Shown here: piece by piece, positions 54,150 to 62,529 of the stretch
Layout of the letters: each line of letters begins with the position of its first letter
Numbering within the stretch: the first letter of the stretch is position 1
Origin: Natrinema marinum
GTDB taxonomy: Archaea > Halobacteriota > Halobacteria > Halobacteriales > Natrialbaceae
Direction of reading: 5' to 3'
Assembly: GCF_024296685.1 (NCBI RefSeq)
Contig: NZ_CP100763.1
Span: 2,666,001-2,730,000 of the forward strand
DNA: 64,000 bases
Notes under the pieces: generated by a model
Told to the model about the DNA's origin: nothing
The model's database searches: none
Seen by the model: the letters and a program-made list of their open reading frames with translations, nothing else
Program-made: the position numbers and the translations under genes

Positions 54150-55511
54150 CTACCGGTACGCGGCCAGCGGCGACTCGAGGCGCGCTCCCGATTCGGCTCG
54201 CCGCTTGAGTTCCCGGAGCAGCCCGCGCTCCACGACGAAGTGGGCGGGCTCCCACCAGAGGTAGTTCAGCGCCTCGTGACGCGTCGGCACCGGGACCGAG
54301 GAGTCGCTCGCGGCCCCTCCCAGATCCGATCGCGTCCGGGCGAGCAGCCGCGTCGTCTCCCGGTCGACCGGCTCGAGGACGAACGCCCACGTCCACGGGG
54401 GAGATTCGCCCGCTGGCTCGAGGACCAGCGCGTGTCCGGGCTCGAACAGGGCGATCTCCGGCGATTCGGCGGGCGCGAGCGGCGAGCCGTCGGCGACGTC
54501 GACGGTGTCGCCCGCCTCGAGATCGGAGACCCCCGGCGCGAACTGGGAGACGGCGTTGCCGCCCGCGCCGACGGCGGTCTCGAGGGGGTCCTCGCCGTCG
54601 GCCGCGTCTCGGCCCCCGGCGAGCCGGACGAGCCACGGCCAGACCGCCTCCGCGGGCGCGTCGATCTCGACCGCGCGGGTGACCTGCTCCGTCGCGTCCG
54701 GTAGCAGGTCGTCGCCGGGAAGCGGTGCTTGCGTCTCCCGGTCGGTAGCCCCCCAGCGGCGCTGCCAGGGCCGGATCGCGACGTGGTACGCGCCGGCCGC
54801 AGCGAGCGCGACCGCCCCGAGGAGCCGCCGGGCGGTCAGGATCGACCCCCCGCGGTCGTCGTCGCGGTCGCGCTCCGCCCGTGATCGCCGGCGTGCGAGA
54901 GCCGTCGCGTCGGCCGCGATCCGCTCGAGGGCTTTCGACATGAGGTAGCCGGCAAACGGGCCGATGAGCCGCCAGTACCGCCGGAAGTTGCGACGGGCGC
55001 GCTCGTCGGTCGTCGCCGTGCGCGCCTCGTAGGTCAGCAGCGTCCGGCCGTCGCCGTACGGGCGGACCGAGAGGCCGACGGCGAGTTTCGCGTAGCCGGG
55101 TTCGTCGAACGCTGCGAACGCGTCGGCGTCGATCTGCCGCCACTCGATCGCGGGTCGCCAGAATTTACCGATCGCACCGAAGACGAACTCCTCGCCGGGC
55201 TCGTCGGCGAGTTCGGTCCACTCGTCGGTCTCCGGAACGTCCGCGAACCGCAGCGTCTTGGGGGGCGCGTCCCGCGACGTGCCGCCGATCCAGTGGGCAA
55301 CCGCCGTCGGCGCGTCCCGCAGCCATCCGAGCGCGCGTACGATCGGTCCGGTGTCGGTCAGATCGGCCGCGAGCATCGCCTCGTAGGTCGTCTCGGGGTC
55401 GGCGTCGACGACCGCGTGTCGGGTCGTCGTTACGTCGTACTCGGGCAGGTATCGGTCGATGGACATCGGCGAGTCGGCGTCCGCTCCCGGCGCAGTGAAC
55501 GGGGTCTGCAT
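54150..55511 (-). CDS. Two-domain SRPBCC (START/Bet v1-like) protein
   Basis: A 453-residue protein with two SRPBCC beta-helix-grip domains. The first (about 20-200) starts TTTRHAVVDADPETTYEAML; the second (about 265-420) starts EQVTRAVEIDAPAEAVWPWLVRLAGG. Between them is a basic linker and a hydrophobic helix (about 222-245), so part of the protein may be membrane-bound. It would bind hydrophobic ligands. The start at the ATG 55511 is supported by a TATA box 27 bases upstream. Confidence 0.75.
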   Translation of the reverse strand: MQTPFTAPGADADSPMSIDRYLPEYDVTTTRHAVVDADPETTYEAMLAADLTDTGPIVRALGWLRDAPTAVAHWIGGTSRDAPPKTLRFADVPETDEWTELADEPGEEFVFGAIGKFWRPAIEWRQIDADAFAAFDEPGYAKLAVGLSVRPYGDGRTLLTYEARTATTDERARRNFRRYWRLIGPFAGYLMSKALERIAADATALARRRSRAERDRDDDRGGSILTARRLLGAVALAAAGAYHVAIRPWQRRWGATDRETQAPLPGDDLLPDATEQVTRAVEIDAPAEAVWPWLVRLAGGRDAADGEDPLETAVGAGGNAVSQFAPGVSDLEAGDTVDVADGSPLAPAESPEIALFEPGHALVLEPAGESPPWTWAFVLEPVDRETTRLLARTRSDLGGAASDSSVPVPTRHEALNYLWWEPAHFVVERGLLRELKRRAESGARLESPLAAYR

Positions 55512-55533
55512 GCCATGGTCTATCACGACATGG

Positions 55534-55542
55534 GTGATAAAC
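55534..55542 (-). promoter_or_regulatory. TATA box of the SRPBCC gene
   Basis: Minus-strand GTTTATCAC, centred 27 bases upstream of the ATG at 55511, predicts a leaderless transcript and excludes the GTG at 55526 as start. Confidence 0.6.
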
Positions 55543-55568
55543 GAACGGTCGGTGTACCCGGTTGAGGG

Positions 55569-56408
55569 TCACTCGCTCGAGTCGTACTCTTGGTAGATGA
55601 CGTGGCCACACGCCTTGCAGTGGGAGGCGTCCCGGTCGTGTGCCGAGAGACCGCAGTTGGGGCAGGTGACATCGACCTTGTCCCGTCGGGTCCACTCGCG
55701 GATGATCTTGCTGGCCTGCCACGGGAGAACGATGATGCCGGCCAGAATCGCCGCCACGGTCACCCATCGGCCCGCGGCCGTCACCGGGACGATGTCGCCG
55801 AAACCGACGGTCGATAGCGCCACGACGACGTAGTAAAAGGCGTCGCCGAACGTATCGACGGCGGGGTTGACGGCGTGTTCCGCGCTGTAAAACAGGCCGG
55901 CGGAGACGAACAAAAGGACGAGCACCGTCAACAGGAGCTTCAGCGCACGCAGGGCGTTGTCGGAGACAGTCCCGAAGAAGAACTCCGCGTCCTTCGTGAA
56001 CCGATAGAACCGGAGTACGCGGACGACCCTAATCACGCGCAGGAAGCCGACGTTGGCGACCATCACCGCCCCCGGCCAGAGCAGGACGAAAAACGTCGGC
56101 AGGATCGCGAGCAGATCCACCAGCGTGTAGGCGTTGAACACCTCTCCGAGACGATCCGCTGCACCGTAGAGTCGCAGGGCGTACTCGAGCAGGAACACGC
56201 CGGCGATGGCGATCTCAGCGTTCCAGAGGAGGGTTTCGAGGGACGGAGAGAGGGGGTACGTCTCCGCGACGAAGATGGCGACGAAGACGAGGTTCAGCGC
56301 CAGCAACGCGATATCGATGCCTTTCCCCAGCCACGTCCGATGGTCCAACAGATAGAAGCGAACGGCCTGCCGGAGATCGCCGTGCCGCGCCCTCGACTCG
56401 GTCGTCAT
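55569..56408 (-). CDS. Voltage-gated potassium channel with zinc ribbon
   Basis: A 279-residue six-helix channel. S4 (123-137, FLRVIRVVRVLRFYR) carries regularly spaced arginines, the pore helix precedes the selectivity filter TVGFGD (200-205), and S6 follows (216-235). The C-terminal cytoplasmic part has a zinc ribbon (Cys249, Cys252, Cys264 and Cys267), which is unusual for the family and could bind a regulator or metal. It would conduct K+ (important in salt-in haloarchaea). Start at the ATG 56408. Confidence 0.9.
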   Translation of the reverse strand: MTTESRARHGDLRQAVRFYLLDHRTWLGKGIDIALLALNLVFVAIFVAETYPLSPSLETLLWNAEIAIAGVFLLEYALRLYGAADRLGEVFNAYTLVDLLAILPTFFVLLWPGAVMVANVGFLRVIRVVRVLRFYRFTKDAEFFFGTVSDNALRALKLLLTVLVLLFVSAGLFYSAEHAVNPAVDTFGDAFYYVVVALSTVGFGDIVPVTAAGRWVTVAAILAGIIVLPWQASKIIREWTRRDKVDVTCPNCGLSAHDRDASHCKACGHVIYQEYDSSE

Positions 56409-56581
56409 TCGACCGTAGCTCCGGAGTCGAGATACGTAGACCCTCGGATCCGCCGGACGGCGGTCGGTGGCGGGGCGGTCACCGGATCGCGTCGGAACGG
56501 TCGCGGACGATCGGCGCGCAGTGGAATCGAACGACGGCCGCGTCCCCGGTGTGATACCGTGATCCGAAGCAGTCCGAACCC

Positions 56582-56986
56582 TTACGACGAAGACGCGGCT
56601 TCGGCGGCGTCTAACAGTCTGGCGATCGTCGGCTCGTCCTCGAGAAAGATGACCACACCGTCGCTGTACTCGACGAGGCCGTGCGCTCGCAACAACGGGA
56701 GCGCGAGGTGGTGCAAATCGATTTCCGCCCGTTCGAGTTCGTCGGCCGGGACCGCGTCCGGGGGACACTCGAGTTTGCGGGCGGCGACGTGTCTGGCGAG
56801 TTCCGTCCTATCGACCGCCGATCCCTCGCGGCGGAGGTAGCTCAGGGCGTGGCGTCGCGTCGGGTTTGTGAGGATCGTGAACGCGTCGTCGACCGAGAGC
56901 GACGAGCCGCCGTCGGTACAGATCCGGCCGGGGATGTCGCTGGTCCGACGCGGTGGCGGGGTGTGTCCGCGGTATCGCACCGTCAT
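56582..56986 (-). CDS. Winged-helix regulator, DUF7344 type
   Basis: A 134-residue protein. Residues 33-110 (DAFTILTNPTRRHALSYLRREGSAVDRTELARHVAA..LHHLALPLLRAHGLVEYSD) are a haloarchaeal DUF7344 winged helix, here soluble, with no membrane helices. Targets unknown. It belongs to a group of regulatory genes on this strand (HalOD1 protein 53 bases upstream). The first 30 residues (PPPRRTSDIPG) have no clear structure. Confidence 0.72.
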   Translation of the reverse strand: MTVRYRGHTPPPRRTSDIPGRICTDGGSSLSVDDAFTILTNPTRRHALSYLRREGSAVDRTELARHVAARKLECPPDAVPADELERAEIDLHHLALPLLRAHGLVEYSDGVVIFLEDEPTIARLLDAAEAASSS

Positions 56987-57039
56987 ACACCTTCCACGAC
57001 GGTACAGCCACTAAGATGCGTGGCTTGCGCCCGCTACCA

Positions 57040-57375
57040 TTACGGGCCGGGTCGGCGGAGACTGTCTGCCGGCGGTTCGATAACGATTCGACCGCCGCCG
57101 ATAGTGACATCGTGGTCGTGGATGGCGACTGTGACGCCGACATCGGCATCGTCGTTCGCCGCGGCCGCCTCGACCGTGTTGACGAGGACGTTGGCGTCGA
57201 CGCTCTCGCCGACCGGATCGATCTCGACCGGCGAAACGCCGGCGACGTCGGCCACCGATCTGATCGCGCTGACGACGATTGCCAGTCCGTCGGTGGTATC
57301 GTATGACTGTTCGTACGTTCCGGTCCGCGGGTCGAAAGTCGGACCATCGGTCGGCTGGTGGCTCTTTTCTGACAT
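57040..57375 (-). CDS. HalOD1 output domain protein
   Basis: A 111-residue protein composed of one haloarchaeal output domain 1: YDTTDGLAIVVSAIRSVADV through VSPVEIDPVGESVDANVLVNTVEAA to VTVAIHDHDVTIGGGRIVI. This domain occurs in stand-alone form or joined to receiver domains in haloarchaeal signalling. Partner unknown. The ATG at 57375 was chosen; an AT-rich CAAATTTAA near 57428-57437 may be its TATA box, giving a leader of about 27 bases. Confidence 0.8.
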   Translation of the reverse strand: MSEKSHQPTDGPTFDPRTGTYEQSYDTTDGLAIVVSAIRSVADVAGVSPVEIDPVGESVDANVLVNTVEAAAANDDADVGVTVAIHDHDVTIGGGRIVIEPPADSLRRPGP

Positions 57376-57524
57376 AGTTGGACAACATCGGAGACGGGGG
57401 ATCCGCTGACCGTGATACACTCGCTAGACTGTTAAATTTGGCGCCCTTAGCCCCCATATCCCGATATTTTCCCAATGACGAAATCGTTCCCACGAATGAA
57501 AACGAGTCCACTGCTGGAGAACTC

Positions 57525-58292
57525 TCAGAATAGTGTTGCGTATTCCGACCGGTCTCGATACCGCTCGTACAGCGATTCCGCCCACTGAAAGACGTCGGGA
57601 TCGTCGGAGGCGACGAAGAGCCGAAGGAAGCCGTCGTCGTCGTGGGCGGCGATGCCGACCGTCTCGTCACAGATGAAGAGCGCGAACGGACAGTGACCGT
57701 AGACCAGTACCTCGAAGCAGCCGGTTCGAGCCGCCTTACGGGCGTCGCGACCGTACTCGGAAAAGAGGATCTCGACGACCTCACGGTCGAAAATCGCAGC
57801 CACCTCCGTCCCGTTCCGGACCTGCTCGTAGGCCATATCGAGGTAGATCGGCGAGATCACGCCCGCAAAGAGGCGGATCCGATCGGCGTCAGCCATCAGG
57901 TCGGCGATCCGTCTGGTCGTGGCGTGGGCGTGTGCTCGGTTCGGATACGTGACCTCGGCGTCCGCGAGGTGCTCGAGCGGAAACGTCACGGCCGACGTAT
58001 CGACTTCCTCGAGCAGCGGGCGGAGCCGGCCCGCGGTCTCGATGGTCGTGTGACAGCCGGTAATCTCCGCCGCGACGGCGCGGCCGAGTCCGGTGAGTTC
58101 GAACGCGTTGCCCGTCTCGGCGAGGACGCACTGGTCGATAAGTGACTCGAGCGCCCGGTGGATCGTCGACCGAGAGAGCGACGTTTCCTCGTCGAGTTCG
58201 TTTGGCGTCTTCGGCCCGTCTAACAGCGCGGCGAGGAGTTCGCTGCGGCGCATCAGCTCGACGGGATCGGGCGCGGTCTCGTCTCCGGGCAT
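57525..58292 (-). CDS. HTH regulator with FilR1-like sensor domain
   Basis: A 255-residue transcription regulator. Residues 12-75 form a winged helix (LLDGPKTPNELDEETSLSRSTIHRALESLIDQ), and the remaining 180 residues (LEHLADAEVTYPNRAHAH..RIADLMADADRIRLFAGVISPIYL) resemble the DUF1724/FilR1 ligand-binding part of methanogen regulators, related to HKD/PLD folds. The signal is unknown. The start is the ATG at 58292. Twelve bases separate it from the DUF1059 gene, so they are co-transcribed. Confidence 0.78.
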   Translation of the reverse strand: MPGDETAPDPVELMRRSELLAALLDGPKTPNELDEETSLSRSTIHRALESLIDQCVLAETGNAFELTGLGRAVAAEITGCHTTIETAGRLRPLLEEVDTSAVTFPLEHLADAEVTYPNRAHAHATTRRIADLMADADRIRLFAGVISPIYLDMAYEQVRNGTEVAAIFDREVVEILFSEYGRDARKAARTGCFEVLVYGHCPFALFICDETVGIAAHDDDGFLRLFVASDDPDVFQWAESLYERYRDRSEYATLF

Positions 58293-58304
58293 CGCGACCA
58301 CTGG

Positions 58305-58463
58305 CTACACTGCTTCTATTTCCGGTTCGATGGCGTCGCGTTCGATGTCGAGGTCGTGTGCGTACGCGGCGTGTTTGTCGACGAGGTGGACGATCTCGTC
58401 GGTGCTGTCGGCGCGCACGAGGAACGAACAGCCGTCTTGGAAGCACTCGAACTTGTATGCCAT
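58305..58463 (-). CDS. DUF1059 small protein
   Basis: A 52-residue protein, MAYKFECFQDGCSFLV..DEIVHLVDKHAAYAH, with the DUF1059 pattern: two cysteines (7 and 12), then histidines at 26 and 31, like a small C2H2-like zinc site. Family members are common in haloarchaea and have no known function. It is co-transcribed with the downstream HTH regulator (12-base gap), which suggests that the regulator uses or responds to it. Confidence 0.8.
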   Translation of the reverse strand: MAYKFECFQDGCSFLVRADSTDEIVHLVDKHAAYAHDLDIERDAIEPEIEAV

Positions 58464-58594
58464 GATAAGACGATGCAAGAAACGGCGCGAGGACGGGTAA
58501 AGCCGCCCCCGGCAACTGCAACCCCGAATCGACCGCCGAGCGCGCCCCACGGTCGGAACGGCGACTCGCTCGCGGTTGCCACTCCGAGCGCGGT

Positions 58595-59128
58595 CTACGA
58601 CGACCCGCGCCGGAGCCGTACTTCGTCACGGAGTCGAACGACGGCGTGGCGCAGCGTCCGCGTGACGAGCGACTCGCGGGTGGAGTCGACGCCCCACGAC
58701 TCGAGCACTCGCCGCATCACTTCGACGCCGTCCGATCGCCGGATTCCCTCCTGATCGGCGTGTTTGAGCGGATGGCTGAGCCAACTGTACTCGGTGTGTG
58801 CATAGATATCGGTCCGGTCGCGGCTCCGCTCGAAGAGGACGACGTGGAGCTGTCGGTCGGCGAGCCACGACGGCCGATAGGCCCAGCTTCCGTCCGACTC
58901 GTTGCCGACCAGCGTGTAGTGATACAGGCTCAACGGGTCCCACGAAAAGCCCTCGTCGTGCAGTTTCTCCTCTAGCTCTTCGATCGGGACGGGAACCGTC
59001 GCGACGTACCCTTTCGGCCAGACGCGGTACTCCGGTTGGCCGACTCGCTGTGCCACTCGATCGATCGCGGGCCCCATTCGCCGACGGAGCCGGCGGGGTA
59101 CGGTCGGTCGAACGTCGCTGCCGAGCAT
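58595..59128 (-). CDS. Conserved haloarchaeal protein of unknown function
   Basis: A 177-residue basic protein. It contains a WPKGYVATVPVPIEELEEKL segment, then SWDPLSLYHYTLVGNESDGSWAYRPSWL and HVVLFERSRDRTDIYAHTEYSWLSHPLKH. The mixed alpha/beta composition and low repetition suggest a real soluble domain. I do not recognise it. It stands alone, 131 bases upstream of the DUF1059 gene on the same strand. Confidence 0.65.
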   Translation of the reverse strand: MLGSDVRPTVPRRLRRRMGPAIDRVAQRVGQPEYRVWPKGYVATVPVPIEELEEKLHDEGFSWDPLSLYHYTLVGNESDGSWAYRPSWLADRQLHVVLFERSRDRTDIYAHTEYSWLSHPLKHADQEGIRRSDGVEVMRRVLESWGVDSTRESLVTRTLRHAVVRLRDEVRLRRGSS

Positions 59129-59274
59129 CGGGGCGAGCTACACCGCCGACAGTAAAAGGGGCTCCGTCGGCAACTGCTGCCACCGTTCTCTCCGCGGCAC
59201 GCTCGAGTCCGGCGAGCAGACGTTAGATCGTGGCCTGCAGTTCGGTCGCCGAACCGCGGCGTGGTCGTGCTCGG

Positions 59275-59721
59275 TCAGTTCGGCAAAAACGCCGCCGACG
59301 AGTGACCGACTGTCGCCGATTCGCGAGCGACCGGCAGTCGGTCATCGTCACGAGCTGGCGATCGATTATGCGGTCCGACCCGCTTCGTCGTCGATCGGAT
59401 CGGGCAGGTCGACGCGACGACAACGATAGCGTGTTTCCTGACGCGTTCGTCGCTGTCCGCAACGGCAGTCAGAACGGTCTCGAGCCGAAGCTCGACGAGC
59501 AGCGGCTCGGTCTCGGCGAGGCTGGCGATGGCGCGGGCTGCAGCCCGCCTGGTCGCGACGGTATCGTCGTGAAGGCGGTCGAACAATCGATTTCGCACCG
59601 GGACGACACACATCGGGTCCGAGGCGGCGACCGCCGGAAAGAACGCGATCGTGAGCACGTTCGAACACGCTATCCGCCCGCGGCGGAGCAGTGACCACGC
59701 CCGGTTTCGAGCGCGATTCAT
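59275..59721 (-). pseudogene. HEAT-repeat protein remnant
   Basis: Between about 59407 and 59664 the minus strand reads two to three HEAT repeats: NVLTIAFFPAVAASD, RLFDRLHDDTVATRRAAARA, then LETVLTAVADSDERVRKHAI. Before and after this the frame becomes Arg/Ser-rich and loses the repeat pattern, and no good start is present. It is most likely the remains of a longer HEAT-repeat gene, though a short functional protein is not excluded. It sits just before the AT-rich right-hand region. Confidence 0.45.
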
Positions 59722-59790
59722 TCGAGAGTTGCTCTTCGAGTATGGTCCGGTTCACCGAGTGCTACCCGAGTCCAGAGACACGATACCGGC

Positions 59791-60183
59791 TTACGCTTCG
59801 TCCGTCACCCCGTAGAACGCTCCCATCTCGGTATAGCGAGCGAACACTGCTTGCGCGCCCGTCTCGATCGGCAGCGTATCCGTCTCGGACGCGAGCTCGA
59901 AGAACTCGTCCCCCTCCCGGATACCGAACCGAAGCTCGATCTCGACCGAGCGGCCGCTCCCTGGATACTCGAGTGCATTTTCGAACCGATCGATTTCGCC
60001 ACCGGCCACCGACCCCGTCTCCTCGAAGTCCTCGATACGAATCTCGTAGTCGATCCGCTCGTCGATGTCGTTTCGTATCCAGACGTTGAGATCGGTCGAC
60101 AGCGCACTGAGACAACCTGCAGTACTACTAATCGCGCCCGCCCCCACCATCTTCAGGAGCGTTCGCCGATGGTTCTCCCCCAT
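59791..60183 (-). CDS. Tat-exported lipoprotein, unknown
   Basis: A 130-residue protein with a twin-arginine start (HRRTLLK at 5-11), a hydrophobic core and a lipobox ending ISSTAGC (Cys24), so it should be exported folded and lipid-anchored. The mature part is acidic beta sequence (VWIRNDIDERIDYEIRIEDFEET, SVEIELRFGIREGDEFF). No family recognised. It is the last typical high-GC gene before the AT-rich region. Confidence 0.75.
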   Translation of the reverse strand: MGENHRRTLLKMVGAGAISSTAGCLSALSTDLNVWIRNDIDERIDYEIRIEDFEETGSVAGGEIDRFENALEYPGSGRSVEIELRFGIREGDEFFELASETDTLPIETGAQAVFARYTEMGAFYGVTDEA

Positions 60184-60391
60184 AACCGCGTTTCAGTAAT
60201 GATATACTATAATATTTCCTATCTGTAGACAGATCCATCGTCGTGTCCTGGAGAAATACTACCAGAGATATTCGGCGAAAAGAGCGGATCGCTGCTCGCC
60301 ACTGCGTCAGTGCTCCTGACGGCGACTGGGTACCAACGATACGAGCGAGAAACGGGTCACTCAGCAACCCCTGGCATGGCGCGCAGTTCGT

Positions 60392-60832
60392 CTAGAGGTC
60401 TACGATGGACGAGAGAGATGAAGCATCGGGAATGTGTGGGCCTCGGCACTCATGGTTTTCTACTGTGGTACTACAATTACCACAGTCTTCTATAGGATCT
60501 GAGACGACTAGAATACTTCGGTAATAGGTGATACTATAGTTCAATTCATTTTCAAAAGTTCTCTCTAGAAATACTGTCAGTACTTTAGTTATAATCTCTT
60601 GAACACATAATTCACCCAACTTATTGTCAGATGATATAATATTATCAATGCTAACTGGACCAAGTCCTATATCAAAGGATCGGTGAATGTGACGTGTCGG
60701 GGACTGAACATCAATATCAAGCTCTGCGATATCCACGAAAATGAGCATGAGTGTATCTGTGAGTTCCTTGAACGCAGACTCTATATCGTCCTCTGACACC
60801 AAGATCGGCACCTTCTGGATATAGACGCTCAT
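60392..60832 (-). CDS. Orphan protein in AT-rich region
   Basis: A 146-residue protein starting at the ATG at 60832. Composition is less acidic than the haloarchaeal average, with many Ile, Ser, Thr and Asn codons ending in A/T. The first half (VSEDDIESAFKELTDTLMLIFVDIAELDI) is helical; the rest is mixed, with CVQEIITKVLTVFLERTFENELNY. Three cysteines lie near the C-terminus (DCGNC, HEC). I do not recognise it. A TATA-like box is about 31 bases upstream, and it is divergent from the TGT-like gene. Confidence 0.55.
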   Translation of the reverse strand: MSVYIQKVPILVSEDDIESAFKELTDTLMLIFVDIAELDIDVQSPTRHIHRSFDIGLGPVSIDNIISSDNKLGELCVQEIITKVLTVFLERTFENELNYSITYYRSILVVSDPIEDCGNCSTTVENHECRGPHIPDASSLSSIVDL

Positions 60833-60859
60833 ACACGGATACAGCGGTAAGATCTGAGT

Positions 60860-60883
60860 GATATATCTCTCACGCTTATATGG
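60860..60883. promoter_or_regulatory. Divergent promoters of the right-hand island
   Basis: Minus-strand GATATATC at 60860-60867 fits a leaderless start for the gene at 60832. Plus-strand CTTATATGG at 60875-60883 serves the TGT-like gene at 60941 with a leader of about 35 bases. The two boxes are 7 bases apart, so the two genes cannot easily be transcribed at the same moment. Confidence 0.5.
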
Positions 60884-60940
60884 ACACAATTCGCTTCATA
60901 ACCCAAACGGCTTAACCAACTGGTCTAGTAAGTCCCTGCT

Positions 60941-61873
60941 ATGGGAAAACGGCCTGAGATTGGCGCATTTGCGGAGGAAGTCGAGGACTTCCACGCGGAT
61001 CCTGATGACTTGGAACATTTTGATCCTCATCTGGTCTTAGGATACTTTCAACGCCTGGAGATGATCTTGGATGAATGTCCTGTGAATATCTATGCGGCAT
61101 CGTCGCTTAAGCATCCCTGGCCATATCGATTGCAAAAGGCCGGGGAGTGTGCTCCGGCATCGTTCTGGCGGAGTCAGCACCGCATCTTGGATTCTAATAT
61201 CACCGATCCACGGGTCACCAATGAGGACATCCTTGAGGAGGCGATACAGAAGGACGCGACAGCTGTCGTTGCCAAAGACTACCTGCCATTTCATCTCTAT
61301 GATCGCAAGTTTGACTTGGAAGAGCTGACGGGGGCAGCAAGCCACAGAGAGGCAACGACCCAAAGCATCCAGGAATTTATCGACCTCCACGATCCCGATC
61401 GGCACCCCCCGGCATATATCCCGCTGCAGCCCCCGTATGTCGATCACATACAAGATATCAGGGAAATTGTCGTCGACAGTCATCTCGAGGAGAAGTACAT
61501 GCTTGGCGGGCTCAAAAACGCGAACCCGAAACGACGGATCAGTGAAGCTCAGGCCCTCCGAGACGAAATCGGTGGCGAGCCGGACCTCCACGGACTGGGC
61601 TGGGGGCTCTCGGACGCCCTTGTTGAATCCCTCCGACACAATCCGGACCTGATTGAGTCCGTTGATAACAGCGGTCCATCACAGGCTATTCTTAACGACG
61701 GCCTGCTTGACAAGCACTGGCAAAAACAACCATTTGGATTGGTCGAAGGACAGATGCGGAACTCGGTCGCAGGTGCATTCGAGTTCGGAATCCTCCTCCA
61801 GGCAACGCACCGGCTCACCAAGTACAATACCGAGTTTACCACGAACCAGAAGAGTATCAGCGACTACCAATAA
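60941..61873 (+). CDS. Divergent TGT-fold protein without zinc site
   Basis: A 310-residue protein. The C-terminal half reads as the later strands of a tRNA-guanine transglycosylase TIM barrel: PLQPPYVDHIQDI, YMLGGLKNANPKRR, HGLGWGLSDALVE and IESVDNSGPSQA (Asp242 at the position of the TGT nucleophile). Earlier, RILDSNITDP and AVVAKDYLPF fall where substrate-binding strands would be. The Cys-x-Cys zinc motif of TGT is missing. This is either a base-recognising partner or a DpdA-like enzyme. It lies 8 bases before the next gene, so they form one operon. Confidence 0.5.
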   Translation: MGKRPEIGAFAEEVEDFHADPDDLEHFDPHLVLGYFQRLEMILDECPVNIYAASSLKHPWPYRLQKAGECAPASFWRSQHRILDSNITDPRVTNEDILEEAIQKDATAVVAKDYLPFHLYDRKFDLEELTGAASHREATTQSIQEFIDLHDPDRHPPAYIPLQPPYVDHIQDIREIVVDSHLEEKYMLGGLKNANPKRRISEAQALRDEIGGEPDLHGLGWGLSDALVESLRHNPDLIESVDNSGPSQAILNDGLLDKHWQKQPFGLVEGQMRNSVAGAFEFGILLQATHRLTKYNTEFTTNQKSISDYQ

Positions 61874-61881
61874 CCCGGGTC

Positions 61882-62331
61882 ATGACGAAAACCTTGGCGC
61901 TTGTAGGCTGTGGAAGCGAAAAACGTGATAAGCGGACGGAAGCGAAGTCACTCTATACCTCCACCTACTTCGCTAAAAAACGGCAGTGGGCCGAAGGATG
62001 CGATACCTGGCGTATCCTTTCTGCTGAACACGGGGTTGTCCACCCAGCCACTGTTTTGGAACCGTACGATACTGCGATGGCCGACCTCAGCGACGAGCAG
62101 ACCAATGAATGGGCGACAGATGTCATAGCCGATTTGGGTCCACAGCTCAGTAACTTTGACAACGTTGTCGTCCTCGCTGGCCGTGACTACTTTGCCCCAA
62201 TCAGTGACGAACTTCGCCAAGCAGCACCCACGGTGCAGTGGCCGTTTCAGGGAAAGAGGCTGTTCGAACAGATGGAATGGCTCAACCAAACCTCTCCCCC
62301 AGATCAGTCCACACTTGGATCGTTCGAATGA
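61882..62331 (+). CDS. DUF6884/YaaA-like protein 1
   Basis: A 149-residue protein. It opens LALVGCGSEKRDKRTEAKSL and continues RILSAEHGVVHPATVLEPYD, the pattern of DUF6884 proteins, which resemble the DNA-binding YaaA family. A ThrLysAla..YTSTYFAKKR helix sits between. The conserved Cys10 and the Ser-Ala-Glu-His (about 46-49) could be catalytic or binding residues. It is the second gene of the operon starting at 60941. Function unknown; the same architecture appears again at 62530. Confidence 0.65.
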   Translation: MTKTLALVGCGSEKRDKRTEAKSLYTSTYFAKKRQWAEGCDTWRILSAEHGVVHPATVLEPYDTAMADLSDEQTNEWATDVIADLGPQLSNFDNVVVLAGRDYFAPISDELRQAAPTVQWPFQGKRLFEQMEWLNQTSPPDQSTLGSFE

Positions 62332-62496
62332 CGCCCGATAAAATCCGACTTTTTCCCCCAAAACAAAACCATAAGAGTATATAATTGACTAGTCGGTTCC
62401 GGTTACCACTCTATATCCATACACTTCAGAAACCGCCGGTATGATGCCTGTACTTGTTGAATTCACCTGTTACACGGCGCGGTAGAGAACGTGGTA

Positions 62497-62506
62497 AGCT
62501 ATAAGG
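62497..62506 (+). promoter_or_regulatory. TATA-like box before the second DUF6884-like gene
   Basis: AGCTATAAGG is centred about 28 bases upstream of the ATG at 62530. A stronger TATATAAT at 62378-62385 lies 150 bases upstream and would produce a leader of about 120 bases; either may be used. Confidence 0.45.
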
Positions 62507-62529
62507 TCTCGGGGTCGAAAGAGGGAACC

